Positions 22,746-30,533 are shown, numbered from the stretch's first letter. The stretch: DNA of 64,000 nt from JALZKA01 sp963754045 (GCA_963754045.1 CAVWEN010000002.1:1240001-1304000), one strand, 5' to 3'. Made by a program: numbers and translations. Notes: generated by a model from the letters alone, not told the origin.

Positions 22746-23350
22746 TGGATCCGGTGGAGCGCAGGCTCAGCCTGAGCGCCGACGACGACGCAGCCGTGCT
22801 GGCCGTCCGCTTTGCCGAGCTGGCCGCGGAAGCCGGCGACGCCGAGGTGGCCTACGCGACGATCGACACCCCGGTTGGCACCGCGAGCCTCGCCACCACG
22901 GCCAAGGGGCTGGTGGCGGTCGGGCTGCCGAATCGCCCGCTTGACGAGTTCGTCGACGAGCTCTCCGAAGCCATCTCGCCCCGCGTGGTCGAGGCGCCGG
23001 CGCGACTGGATCGCGAACGGCGCGAGCTCGACGAGTACTTCCACGGGGACCGGCGCGATTTCGACCTGCTGCTGGACTGGCGACTCGCCCGCGGCGGCTT
23101 CTACCGGGAGATCCTCCGTGCGCTCACGAAGCTCCCGTTCGGCACCACGGCCACCTACGGCGAAATCGCCGCCAAGGCCGGCAACCCCCGGGCACATCGC
23201 GCAGCCGGCACCGCCTGCGGCTCGAATCCGATCCCGATCGTGGTGCCGTGCCATCGGATCACCCGCAGCGGCGGGGTGCCGGGAAACTACGGCGGCGGCC
23301 CAGAGATGAAGCTCTGGCTGCTCGAGCACGAGGGCGCGATCGGCTCTTGA
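22745..23350 (+). CDS. ogt: Methylated-DNA--protein-cysteine methyltransferase with N-terminal extension
   Basis: 201 residues. Seen: an acidic N-terminal extension (1-36) not found in typical Ogt; then the N-domain (YATIDTPVGTASLATTAKGL); and the catalytic domain with PFGTTATYGEIAAKAGNPRAHRAAG and the alkyl-acceptor Cys169 in VVPCHRI. It repairs O6-alkylguanine by transferring the alkyl group to itself and is used once. It is coupled to the ECF sigma gene by TAATG. The extension might contact the sigma factor, but that is a guess. Confidence 0.92.
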   Translation: MDPVERRLSLSADDDAAVLAVRFAELAAEAGDAEVAYATIDTPVGTASLATTAKGLVAVGLPNRPLDEFVDELSEAISPRVVEAPARLDRERRELDEYFHGDRRDFDLLLDWRLARGGFYREILRALTKLPFGTTATYGEIAAKAGNPRAHRAAGTACGSNPIPIVVPCHRITRSGGVPGNYGGGPEMKLWLLEHEGAIGS

Positions 23351-23391
23351 CAGCCACTTGACAAGGGCTTGACAGCCAACTAGGCTGTCAA
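23347..23391. promoter_or_regulatory. Phased TTGACA repeats and perfect dyad: operator/promoter of the HTH gene
   Basis: TTGACA occurs at 23347, 23358 and 23369, exactly 11 bases apart (one helical turn). The third copy is the left half of a perfect 9-bp dyad: TTGACAGCC (23369-23377), AACTA, GGCTGTCAA (23383-23391). The copy at 23358 also serves as a consensus -35, 17 bases upstream of TAGGCT (23381-23386). The ATG follows at 23394. The arrangement implies strong autoregulation by a cooperative DNA-binding protein. Confidence 0.75.
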
Positions 23392-23393
23392 GC

Positions 23394-23933
23394 ATGAACG
23401 AACAAAGCCTCACCAAGCGCCAGCACGAGATCCTGGAGCGGCTTGAACAGGGCCGTACCGCTAAGGAGATCGCGACCGACATCGGCGTTTCCCGCAACGC
23501 CGTCTACCTGCAAATCGAGCGGCTTCGCCGCAACGGAACGTTGCCGGTGGACTACACGCCCAGCGGACAGCCGCCGCGTAGTCCCCAGGCGCCGAGCACG
23601 GGCGTCGAGGCCGGCAGCGGCGTCCCGTCCCCGGGCTTTGGCGGTGCCATGCCGGGCTACGGTCCGATGTACGCGCCCGACCCCGAGCCACAGCGGACCA
23701 ACAGCGAGCTTGCCTCGCTGCGTCGTCCGTCGAGCTCTCCCACGCCTCCCGGTGAGTACGCCCGGGTGATCGAGGCAGCGGCGGTCCGGGGAGACGTCGC
23801 GGCGCTCGCGTACGAGCTCGGACGCCTCGATGCGACGGAGCGGGAGGAGCTCGCGACGGGGATGGTGGAGGCCGCGCTCGAGCGGCTGGGCGCGCTCCGG
23901 CGGGAGGCGCCGACCCCGTCGCCGGCGAACTAG
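23394..23933 (+). CDS. Helix-turn-helix regulator with proline-rich linker
   Basis: 179 residues. Seen: an N-terminal winged-helix/LuxR-type HTH (about 5-47: LTKRQHEILERLEQGRTAKEIATDIGVSRNAVYLQIERLRRNG), a Pro/Gly/Ser-rich linker (about 50-115), and a C-terminal helical domain (about 120-172, YARVIEAAAVRGDVAALAYELGRLD and following). The ATG lies seven bases after a TAGGCT -10, so the mRNA is probably leaderless. The dyad and phased repeats directly upstream suggest that the protein represses its own gene. The ligand or signal is unknown, and the C-terminal domain is not recognised. Confidence 0.72.
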   Translation: MNEQSLTKRQHEILERLEQGRTAKEIATDIGVSRNAVYLQIERLRRNGTLPVDYTPSGQPPRSPQAPSTGVEAGSGVPSPGFGGAMPGYGPMYAPDPEPQRTNSELASLRRPSSSPTPPGEYARVIEAAAVRGDVAALAYELGRLDATEREELATGMVEAALERLGALRREAPTPSPAN

Positions 23934-23977
23934 TGGATAATCGACACCAGCTCTAGCCAACAAAGGGAGTTCAGGGA

Positions 23978-24556
23978 ATGACCATAGTTCTGATCGCGGT
24001 CGGCGTCGCGCTGTTTTTGGCGCTGATCTTCATCCTCATCCGCAATGGGATCATCGGATCTCGCAACCGTGTAGACGAGTCCTGGTCGGGGATCGACGTT
24101 CAGCTCAAGCGCCGCCACGACCTCGTGCCGAACCTGGTCGAGGCCGTCAAGGGCTATGCCCAGCACGAGCGCGCGACCTTCGAGAAGGTAACGCAGGCAC
24201 GCGCGAGCGCAATGCAGGCCAGCGGGCCGGCGCAGTCCAGCCAAGCAGAAGGCCTGCTGAACGCCGCGCTCACCGACCTGCGAGCGGTGGCCGAGCAGTA
24301 CCCGGACCTACGGGCGACCGAGAACTTCCAGCAGCTCTCCCGCAATCTGAGCGAGCTGGAGGATGAGATTCAGGCCTCGCGCCGGATCTACAACTCGAAC
24401 GTCCAGTCCTACAACACCAAGATCCAGATCTTCCCGAACTCGATCGTCGCTTCGAGTGGTGGGTTCACCGCCAGGGAGTTCTTCGAGATCGAGAACGCAG
24501 CGGAGCGCGAGCCGGTCGCGGTTTCGTTTACGGACGCGCCACCCGCAAGCGCCTAG
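23978..24556 (+). CDS. lemA: LemA-family protein
   Basis: 192 residues. Seen: an N-terminal transmembrane helix (about 3-23, IVLIAVGVALFLALIFILI), then the cytoplasmic or extracytoplasmic four-helix LemA bundle with VDESWSGIDVQLKRRHDLVPNLVEAVKGYAQHE (about 38-70) and the C-terminal YNSNVQSYNTKIQIFPNSIVA (about 140-160). Family role is unclear. It starts 44 bases after the HTH gene and ends seven bases before the HD-domain gene, so it is likely co-transcribed with the latter. Confidence 0.9.
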   Translation: MTIVLIAVGVALFLALIFILIRNGIIGSRNRVDESWSGIDVQLKRRHDLVPNLVEAVKGYAQHERATFEKVTQARASAMQASGPAQSSQAEGLLNAALTDLRAVAEQYPDLRATENFQQLSRNLSELEDEIQASRRIYNSNVQSYNTKIQIFPNSIVASSGGFTAREFFEIENAAEREPVAVSFTDAPPASA

Positions 24557-24563
24557 GCGGCTG

Positions 24564-25160
24564 GTGGGCGCAGAGATCCCACCTGAGTTCATCGGAGGCG
24601 GCGAACTCGCAGGCGATGCCTACGAGTTCGCCGCCTCCTCGCATTTCGGGCAGACCCGCAGGGGCGACGGGTCGCCCTATATCGCCCATCCGGTCGAGGT
24701 GGCACGCCTCCTGCACGCCGAGGGCCTCGACGACGAGGCTGTTCTAGCCGCCGCGTTGCTGCACGACGTCGTGGAGGACACGTCCGTCGAGCTCGACGAG
24801 ATCAGAGAGCGCTTCGGCGGCGAGGTTCACGCGCTCGTCGAGGCCATGACCGAGGACAAGTCCGTCAAGGACTACGAGCGGCGCAAGGTCGAGCACCGCG
24901 AGCAGGTGGAGGCTGCGGGTATGCGGCCTGGTTCCATCTACCTGGCGGACAAGCTGGCGAACCTGCGCGACCTCCGCACGCTCTACGCGGCCGAGGGTGA
25001 GGCCGCTGCCGATAAGTTCAACACCTCGCTCGAGATCCGGATTCGGCTCTGGCGAGGCGATGTGGACATGGGGAAGCGACGGCTGGCGGATAGCGGCTTG
25101 CTCGCGGCGCTGCGTTCCGAGCTCGATGCATTCGACGCCGAACGGGTCACCAGCGCGTAG
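24564..25160 (+). CDS. HD-domain protein of the RelA/SpoT hydrolase type (small alarmone hydrolase-like)
   Basis: 198 residues from the GTG at 24564. Seen: IAHPVEVARLL (His42), LLHDVVEDTSVELDEI (His67, Asp68, Glu71, Asp72), and IYLADKLANLRDLRTL further on; these are the metal-binding and ppGpp-hydrolase motifs of RelA/SpoT-type enzymes. No synthetase or TGS domain is present, so it is a single-domain hydrolase like MESH1/SAH. It may degrade (p)ppGpp or a related nucleotide. Starts seven bases after lemA; followed by corA at 32 bases. Confidence 0.85.
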   Translation: MGAEIPPEFIGGGELAGDAYEFAASSHFGQTRRGDGSPYIAHPVEVARLLHAEGLDDEAVLAAALLHDVVEDTSVELDEIRERFGGEVHALVEAMTEDKSVKDYERRKVEHREQVEAAGMRPGSIYLADKLANLRDLRTLYAAEGEAAADKFNTSLEIRIRLWRGDVDMGKRRLADSGLLAALRSELDAFDAERVTSA

Positions 25161-25192
25161 GAACGGCGCCCGTCGCGCCGAACCCCGAAGGC

Positions 25193-26167
25193 GTGATCGT
25201 CGATTGCGCGCACTACCAGGGCGGCGCCCGCCAGAACGAGGGGCCACTGAGCCTCGAGCAGGCCGCCAGCCTCTGCAAGGGCGGCGACGAGTTCGTCTGG
25301 CTGGGGCTCAAGGCGCCGACCAAGGCTGAGCTGGCCGAGGTCGGGGAGCGCTTTGGTCTGCACGAGCTCGCGCTCGAGGACGCGGCGAACGCGCACCAGC
25401 GGCCCAAGATCGAGGACTACGGGGACTCCCTGTTCATCGTCTTGAAGACCGCCCGCTACGACGACGCGCGCGAGGAGGTGGAGTTCGGCGAGATCAACCT
25501 CTTCGTCGGCAGCGGCTACGTGATCGGTGTCCGCCAGGGCGAGGCGAGCGAGCTGCGACCGGCCCGCGAGCGCCTGGAAGAGCGCCCCGAGCTGTTGGCC
25601 GAAGGGCCCGCCGCAGTGGTTTGGGCGGTCCTCGACAAGGTGGTCGACGACTACCTACCCGTCGTCGAGGGGATCGACAACGACATCGAGGAGGTCGAGG
25701 AGCAGATCTTCCAGCAGGGCGCCGACGCCACCCAGCGCATCTACTTTCTGAAGCGCGAGGCGATCGAGTTTCACCGCGCCGTCGCCCCACTTCTCCCGCC
25801 GCTCGCGGCGTTCGAGCACGGCGCCTATCCCCAGCGTGTCGGCGAGGAAGTGCGACGCTACCTGCGCGACGTCCACGATCACGCTCGCCGGGTTGACGAG
25901 CAGGTAACGGGGCACCGCGAGCTTCTCACCTCGATCCTCGAGGCCAACCTTGCCCTCCTCGGCGTCCAGCAAAACGCGGTGGTGCGCACGATCTCCGCGT
26001 ACGCGGCTCTGATCACCGTCCCGACCTTTCTCGCCAGCATATGGGGCATGAACTTCGCCGAGATGCCGGAACTCACCGCGGGTTGGGGCTACCCCGGGGC
26101 CCTGCTCATCATGGCGCTTGTGGTCGGCGTGCTCTATCGCCAGTTCAAGCGCATCAGGTGGATCTAG
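25193..26167 (+). CDS. corA: CorA-family Mg2+/Co2+ channel
   Basis: 324 residues from a GTG. A pentameric divalent-cation channel of the inner membrane. Seen: a large cytoplasmic N-domain (1-260) with KIEDYGDSLFIVLKTARYDD, a long stalk helix region, two C-terminal helices (about 265-285 and 298-316) and the selectivity loop GMN in WGMNFAEMPE. The last helix is followed by a basic KRIRW tail. Length and layout are normal for the family. Confidence 0.94.
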   Translation: MIVDCAHYQGGARQNEGPLSLEQAASLCKGGDEFVWLGLKAPTKAELAEVGERFGLHELALEDAANAHQRPKIEDYGDSLFIVLKTARYDDAREEVEFGEINLFVGSGYVIGVRQGEASELRPARERLEERPELLAEGPAAVVWAVLDKVVDDYLPVVEGIDNDIEEVEEQIFQQGADATQRIYFLKREAIEFHRAVAPLLPPLAAFEHGAYPQRVGEEVRRYLRDVHDHARRVDEQVTGHRELLTSILEANLALLGVQQNAVVRTISAYAALITVPTFLASIWGMNFAEMPELTAGWGYPGALLIMALVVGVLYRQFKRIRWI

Positions 26168-26175
26168 GCCGCTCG

Positions 26176-26181
26176 TAGACT
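26176..26181 (+). promoter_or_regulatory. -10-like TAGACT before ctaG
   Basis: TAGACT ends seven bases before the GTG at 26189; no Shine-Dalgarno. Confidence 0.5.
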
Positions 26182-26188
26182 CGACTTC

Positions 26189-27076
26189 GTGGAGCTTTTC
26201 GCTCACGTAGGCTCGGGCGTGTTCCAGCCGCTCCAGGTAGTCGGCGTCACGGCGTTCGGTGCCGCGTACGGCATCCGGGCGTCGAACCTCGCCCGTGATG
26301 GCCGTCCCGTACCGAGGTGGCGCATCGTCTGCTACTTCAGCGGGCTCGCCCTGATCCTCGCGATGTTCATCTCGCCGGTGGCCCACATCGGCGAGGAGCT
26401 CGTCCTCGCCCACATGATCCAGCACCTTGTGATCGGCGACGTGGCGGCGCTGCTTATCGTGTTCGGCCTCACGCGTTCCGTGCTCGCGCCGGTGATGGCG
26501 CTAACGGTGTTCGACCGCCTGCGGGTGCTGACGCTGCCGATGATCGCGCTGCCGCTCTGGATCGCCAACCTGTTCATCTGGCACATTCCTGGCCTCTACG
26601 AATCGGCGGCGACCAACGAGGCCGTGCATGCCCTCCAGCACACATGCTTCATCGGCTTCGGCGTTCTGATGTGGATGCCAATCGCCGGTCCGCTGCCGGT
26701 GCCAACGTGGTTCGGCGGCGGCGCGCAGGTGGGCTACACCGCCGTCGCGCGGCTCGCGGGCGCGGGTCTCGGCAACATCATGATGTGGTCGGGGACCGTG
26801 CTCTACCCCGTCTACGCGCCCGGGGAGGCGTACTGGGGCATCTCGCCGCTCACCGACCAGGGCACGGCGGGCGTGATCATGATGACCGAGGGGATCTTCG
26901 TGACCCTCGGCGTCCTTGCCTGGACTCTCTTTCGCTGGTCCGCGCGCGACGTCGAGCGCCAGCGGCTGCTCGACCTCGCGGAGGAGCGGGGCGTCGCGCT
27001 GTCGCCGGAACGCGCCGATCGCGCTGTCACTTCCGGCCACGGCGCCAGCCTCGAAGAGCGTTTGAACAGATCTTGA
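26189..27076 (+). CDS. ctaG: CtaG-family cytochrome c oxidase assembly protein
   Basis: 295 residues with about seven transmembrane helices. Seen: the conserved FISPVAHIGEELVLAHMIQHLVIGDVAALLIVFGL (about 52-86) and FIWHIPGLYESAATNEAVHALQHTCFIGFGVLMW (about 129-162), matching the caa3-type CtaG family (PF09678), which is required for assembly of the copper site of cytochrome oxidase. Its presence suggests that a CuA-containing oxidase exists elsewhere, since the subunit II at 544-1374 lacks that site. TTGA overlap with the downstream gene indicates coupling. Confidence 0.88.
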   Translation: MELFAHVGSGVFQPLQVVGVTAFGAAYGIRASNLARDGRPVPRWRIVCYFSGLALILAMFISPVAHIGEELVLAHMIQHLVIGDVAALLIVFGLTRSVLAPVMALTVFDRLRVLTLPMIALPLWIANLFIWHIPGLYESAATNEAVHALQHTCFIGFGVLMWMPIAGPLPVPTWFGGGAQVGYTAVARLAGAGLGNIMMWSGTVLYPVYAPGEAYWGISPLTDQGTAGVIMMTEGIFVTLGVLAWTLFRWSARDVERQRLLDLAEERGVALSPERADRAVTSGHGASLEERLNRS

Positions 27077-28605
27077 GGCCGATCGGTCATCCTTCCGGCG
27101 CTTTGCGGGAAGCCTCATCGAACCGATTCCTCTACGCCCTCGTCTTCGTGGTCGGCATCTCCACTCTCGGAGCCGAGATCGCAGCCGCGCGTCTGCTGGC
27201 GCCCTTCTTCGGGGCGTCGACGATCGTCTGGGCCAACACGATCGGTGTCGTCCTGGTCGCGCTTTCGGTCGGCTACTGGTACGGGGGCAAGCTCGGCGAC
27301 CGCTATCCCGAAGTGCGCCGCCTCTGCCTCACCGTGCTCGGAGCCGCCCTGCTCGTAGCGGTGATCCCGTTCGTCGCCCAGCCATTCTTCGAGCTGTCAG
27401 TCGGCGCGCTCGACGACATCGAGGCCGGCGCGTTCGTGGGCTCGCTCTTCGCGGTCCTGGTGTTGATCGCGATCCCCGTCGGGATTCTCGGCACCGTCTC
27501 GCCCTGGGCAATTCGCCTCTCGGTTCCGGACGTCGAGCACGCCGGCACCACTGCCGGGCGCCTCTATGCGATCTCCACCGTGGGTTCGTTGCTGGGCACG
27601 ATGCTGTCGGCGCTGGTTCTAATTCCGTTCCTCGGTACCCAGCGCACCTTCGTGACCTTCGGTCTGATGATCGCCCTCGTGGCCAGCGCCGGGCTCGGCT
27701 GGCGCTTCGCCGCCGCGCCGCTCGCCCTGGCCGCAGCTCTCGCGATCCCGGTCGGGACCGTCAAGGCGACCGACGAGGGCGAGGTGATCTTCGAGACCGA
27801 CTCCGAGCACCAGTACATCCGGGTGATCGACCAGCCCGACGGCGATCGTGCGCTGGAGTTGAACGAGGGCCAGGCGACCCATTCGCTGCTGGTCGCTGAC
27901 TCGTTTTTGACCGGCGACGTCTGGGACGGTTATCTCGTGTTGCCTCGGGCCGGGTTGAACGCTCCGCCCGAGCGCCTGGCGATTCTCGGCAACGCCGCCG
28001 GCACCACCGCGCGTGCCTACGGAGAGTTCTTTCCCGAGACATACATCGACGGCGTCGAGATCGACCCCGAGCTCGAGGAGGTCGGCGATCGCTTCTTCGA
28101 CATGAGCTCGAACGAGCGGCTGACCGTCCACAACGAGGACGCGCGTCCTTGGCTGCGTAAGTCGGATGGCGACTTCGATGCGATCTTCGTCGATGCCTAC
28201 CGCCAGCCCTACATCCCGTTCTATTTGGCGACCGAGGAGTTCTTCGACCTGGTGCGCGAGCGCCTCGCGCCGGGTGGCGTGGTGGTGGTCAACGCCGGCC
28301 ATCCCGAGGGCAACGACGATCTCGAGAAGGTTCTGGGCCGGACGATGTCGGAGGTGTTCCCAACGGTCCTGCGCGACCCGATCGAGGACACGAACACGCT
28401 GCTCGTTGCCAGCGAGGCGCCGCTCTCGCCGGACCGGTTGCACGACGCGGCCGGCCGTCTGCCTCTGGAGTTGCGCAACCTCGCCTTGATCGAAGCCGCG
28501 CGACTGGAGCCGCGACTCGACGGGGGCGCGGTCTACAGCGACGACCGCGCGCCCGTGGAGTGGCTGATCGACCGCTCGATCCTCGGCTACGCGGGGGAGA
28601 ACTGA
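27073..28605 (+). CDS. Membrane-fused spermidine synthase-like methyltransferase-fold protein
   Basis: 510 residues from a TTG that overlaps the ctaG stop (TTGA). Seen: seven hydrophobic helices in the first half (about 18-220, including GAEIAAARLLAPFFGASTIVWANTIGVVLVALSVGYWYGGKLGD), then a spermidine-synthase-like Rossmann domain with LAILGNAAGTTARAYGEFFPETYIDGVEIDPELEEVG and the dark-strand motif DFDAIFVDAY. Proteins of this type are sometimes called fused MFS/spermidine synthases. Whether it makes a polyamine is not shown: the nearest known function is aminopropyl transfer. Confidence 0.85.
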   Translation: MRPIGHPSGALREASSNRFLYALVFVVGISTLGAEIAAARLLAPFFGASTIVWANTIGVVLVALSVGYWYGGKLGDRYPEVRRLCLTVLGAALLVAVIPFVAQPFFELSVGALDDIEAGAFVGSLFAVLVLIAIPVGILGTVSPWAIRLSVPDVEHAGTTAGRLYAISTVGSLLGTMLSALVLIPFLGTQRTFVTFGLMIALVASAGLGWRFAAAPLALAAALAIPVGTVKATDEGEVIFETDSEHQYIRVIDQPDGDRALELNEGQATHSLLVADSFLTGDVWDGYLVLPRAGLNAPPERLAILGNAAGTTARAYGEFFPETYIDGVEIDPELEEVGDRFFDMSSNERLTVHNEDARPWLRKSDGDFDAIFVDAYRQPYIPFYLATEEFFDLVRERLAPGGVVVVNAGHPEGNDDLEKVLGRTMSEVFPTVLRDPIEDTNTLLVASEAPLSPDRLHDAAGRLPLELRNLALIEAARLEPRLDGGAVYSDDRAPVEWLIDRSILGYAGEN

Positions 28606-28663
28606 TGCGCCCGCCGATGCCCGCCCGTGCCTGGCCGTGCAGCGCCCGCACGTCCCTTCGCCA

Positions 28664-28708
28664 GGTGACACGCTTAACCCATCACCGGGGACGGTCAGGC
28701 GTGCCACT
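28664..28708. repeat. REP-like palindromic unit, copy 1
   Basis: About 45 bases with a left arm GGTGACACGC and a right arm GCGTGCCAC. It is the most diverged of three similar units in the window (others at 28734 and 30427). It lies 59 bases after the stop of the spermidine-synthase-like gene. Confidence 0.6.
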
Positions 28709-28733
28709 TCGGGGGTTCGCGCGCCCGCTCCGA

Positions 28734-28779
28734 AGTGGCACGCCTAACCCGCCCCCAGGGACCGACAGGCGTGCCACCT
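28734..28779. repeat. REP-like palindromic unit, copy 2
   Basis: Left arm GTGGCACGCC and right arm GGCGTGCCAC are exact complements, enclosing TAACCCG and AGGGACCGACA. It follows copy 1 after 25 bases in the same orientation. Confidence 0.7.
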
Positions 28780-28813
28780 CGGGGTGCGGGTGGACTCCGA
28801 GCGGAGATGCGGA

Positions 28814-28942
28814 ATGAATCGCCTAGAGGCATGGCTCTGGACCGGGCCGATCGGGCGCGTTGCGGCGTTCGGCGGCGACCTCGGTGCTGCGCTGGGCGAC
28901 TACGCGCTGAGGCGCCTGGGGCTACGCAAGCCTGCTGAATAA
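28814..28942 (+). CDS. Small 42-residue protein upstream of trigger factor
   Basis: A short reading frame of 42 codons, ATG to TAA, ending 12 bases before the trigger factor start. Seen: MNRLEAWLWTGPIGRVAAFG at the N-terminus and an arginine-rich C-terminus with an amphipathic helix (LGDYALRRLGLRK). The W-L-W/Y-T-G-P-x-G motif is one I recall from small actinobacterial proteins of unknown role. GCGGAG a few bases upstream is a weak ribosome-binding site. It is probably co-transcribed with tig. Confidence 0.6.
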   Translation: MNRLEAWLWTGPIGRVAAFGGDLGAALGDYALRRLGLRKPAE

Positions 28943-28954
28943 GCTGGCCAGGAG

Positions 28955-30421
28955 ATGAGAACCGAGGTAACCAAGCTCCCCGAATCGCGTGCGCGGCTGG
29001 AAGTGGGCGTCGAGCCCGAGCTGGTCGCGCAGCGCATGGACTCAGCCGCTAAGCAGCTCGCGGGCGAGATGAAGCTGCCCGGATTTCGCAAGGGCAAGGT
29101 CCCGGTGGAACTGGTGGTCCAGCGCCTTGGCCGCGACGCCGTTCTCGATCAGGCGATCCGCGAGGGTCTGCCCGAGTGGTATGAGCGGGCGATCGTCGAG
29201 TCGGGGTTGCCCACGGTTGGAGACCCCAAGCTCGACGTCGAGTCCTTGCCCGCTGACGGCGAGGAGCTGGTCTTCTCGATCGAGATCGGGGTGCGACCAC
29301 CGGCCACACTCGGCGGCTACCGGGACCTCGAGGTCGGCCGGACCGAGGTGGAGGTCGACGACGCCGCCGTCGGCGCCGAACTCGATCGGCTGCGAGAGGG
29401 CTTCGGAAGTTTGAACCCCGTCGAGCGGGCTTCGGCCGAAGGCGACGTGGTCGTGATTGATTACGACGGCAAGATCGACGGAGAGCCGTTTGAGGGCGGC
29501 ACGGGCACCGACATGACCGTGGAGCTCGGGTCCGGTGGGCTGCTCGAAGAGTTCGAAATGGGACTTCGAGGTGCCACTGCGGGTGAATCTCGCGAGGTCG
29601 AGGTCACCTTCCCGGACGATTACGGTGCCGAGGATCTGCAGGGCAAACGGGCCGCCTTTTCGATTTCGGTCAAGGAGGTCCGCGAGAAGGAGCTGCCCGA
29701 ACTAGACGACGATTTCGCTCAGACGGCCTCGGAGTTCGACACACTCGACGAGCTGCGCGAAGAGATCTCGACACGCATGCTGGAAGCCCTCGAGCAGCGC
29801 GCCGAATCGGAATTCAAGGACGCCGCCGTGGAGGCAGCGGTTGAGCGGGCCACGGTCGAACTTCCGCGAGACCTCGTCCACGCCCGCGCCCACGAGCTGT
29901 GGGAGCGCTTTGAGCGCTCGCTCACGGCGCGCGGAATCGACCCTCAGACGTACGCGCAGATGCAGGGCAAGGATCGCCACGAGCTGATCAGCGATGGGGA
30001 GGAGAGCGCCGGGCTCACCCTGCGGCGCGAGGCCACGCTGGCCGCCATCGCCGAGGCAGAGGACATCGAGCCGACCGACGACGATCTGATCGAGGCCCTC
30101 GGGCCCGGTGACGGCAAGGACTCGCCCGACAAGATCCTCATGCGCCTACGCGAGAACGGACGTGACGGGATGCTGATCGAGGAGGTTCGTCTGCGCAAGG
30201 CCGCCGAGCTGATCGCGGAGTCGGCGAAGCCAATCCCGCAGGCTCCGGCCCAGCCCGATCCGCCGGCCCAGCCCGATCCGCCGGCCCAGTCCGATCCGCC
30301 GGCCGAGTCCGATCCGCCGGCCGAGTCCGATCCGCCGGCCGAGTCCGATCCGCCGGCACAGCAACCTGCCAAGGCAGACAAGCCAGCGAGCAAGCTCTGG
30401 ACTCCCGGTCGCCCGGACTGA
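28955..30421 (+). CDS. tig: Trigger factor (peptidyl-prolyl isomerase chaperone)
   Basis: 488 residues; GGAG lies shortly before the ATG. Binds nascent chains at the ribosome exit. Seen: N-terminal ribosome-binding domain with GFRKGKVP (about 44-51), FKBP-type PPIase domain (about 150-240, VVIDYDGKIDGEPFEGGTG), and the C-terminal arm domain. Odd: the last 75 residues carry a six-residue repeat (P-A-Q/E-P/S-D-P, six to seven times), then a KPASKLW tail, absent in most trigger factors. Followed by clpP and clpX, so the three form the usual protein-quality-control cluster. Confidence 0.95.
   Translation: MRTEVTKLPESRARLEVGVEPELVAQRMDSAAKQLAGEMKLPGFRKGKVPVELVVQRLGRDAVLDQAIREGLPEWYERAIVESGLPTVGDPKLDVESLPADGEELVFSIEIGVRPPATLGGYRDLEVGRTEVEVDDAAVGAELDRLREGFGSLNPVERASAEGDVVVIDYDGKIDGEPFEGGTGTDMTVELGSGGLLEEFEMGLRGATAGESREVEVTFPDDYGAEDLQGKRAAFSISVKEVREKELPELDDDFAQTASEFDTLDELREEISTRMLEALEQRAESEFKDAAVEAAVERATVELPRDLVHARAHELWERFERSLTARGIDPQTYAQMQGKDRHELISDGEESAGLTLRREATLAAIAEAEDIEPTDDDLIEALGPGDGKDSPDKILMRLRENGRDGMLIEEVRLRKAAELIAESAKPIPQAPAQPDPPAQPDPPAQSDPPAESDPPAESDPPAESDPPAQQPAKADKPASKLWTPGRPD
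30246..30360 (+). repeat. 18-bp tandem repeats in the trigger factor 3' end
   Basis: Six to seven direct copies of an 18-base unit of the type CCGGCCNAGNCCGATCCG, encoding P-A-Q/E-P/S-D-P. Units differ by one or two bases, and the frame is kept, so copy number changes would only lengthen or shorten the tail. Confidence 0.8.
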
Positions 30422-30426
30422 GGTCC

Positions 30427-30472
30427 GGTGGCACGCGCAACCCGTCCCTGGGGTAGCTCAGGCGTGCCACCC
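30427..30472. repeat. REP-like palindromic unit, copy 3
   Basis: GGTGGCACGC and GGCGTGCCACC flank an imperfect centre (AACCC ... GGGGTAGCTCA). It lies six bases after the trigger factor stop and 71 before the clpP start, so it could end the tig transcript. It is related to the units at 28664 and 28734. Confidence 0.65.
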
Positions 30473-30527
30473 GGGTGATGAGCCCCGCACGCACATCGCA
30501 GGCGTGGTTTCCGCGCACCCCCGTGAG

Positions 30528-30533
30528 TAGACT
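30528..30533 (+). promoter_or_regulatory. -10-like TAGACT before clpP
   Basis: TAGACT ends nine bases before the ATG at 30543; no Shine-Dalgarno. Confidence 0.45.

Noticed and set aside
28560..28817. An 85-residue frame after the spermidine-synthase-like gene
   Set aside because: It reads the tandem REP-like palindromes; its product is Arg/Pro-rich with no recognisable pattern.
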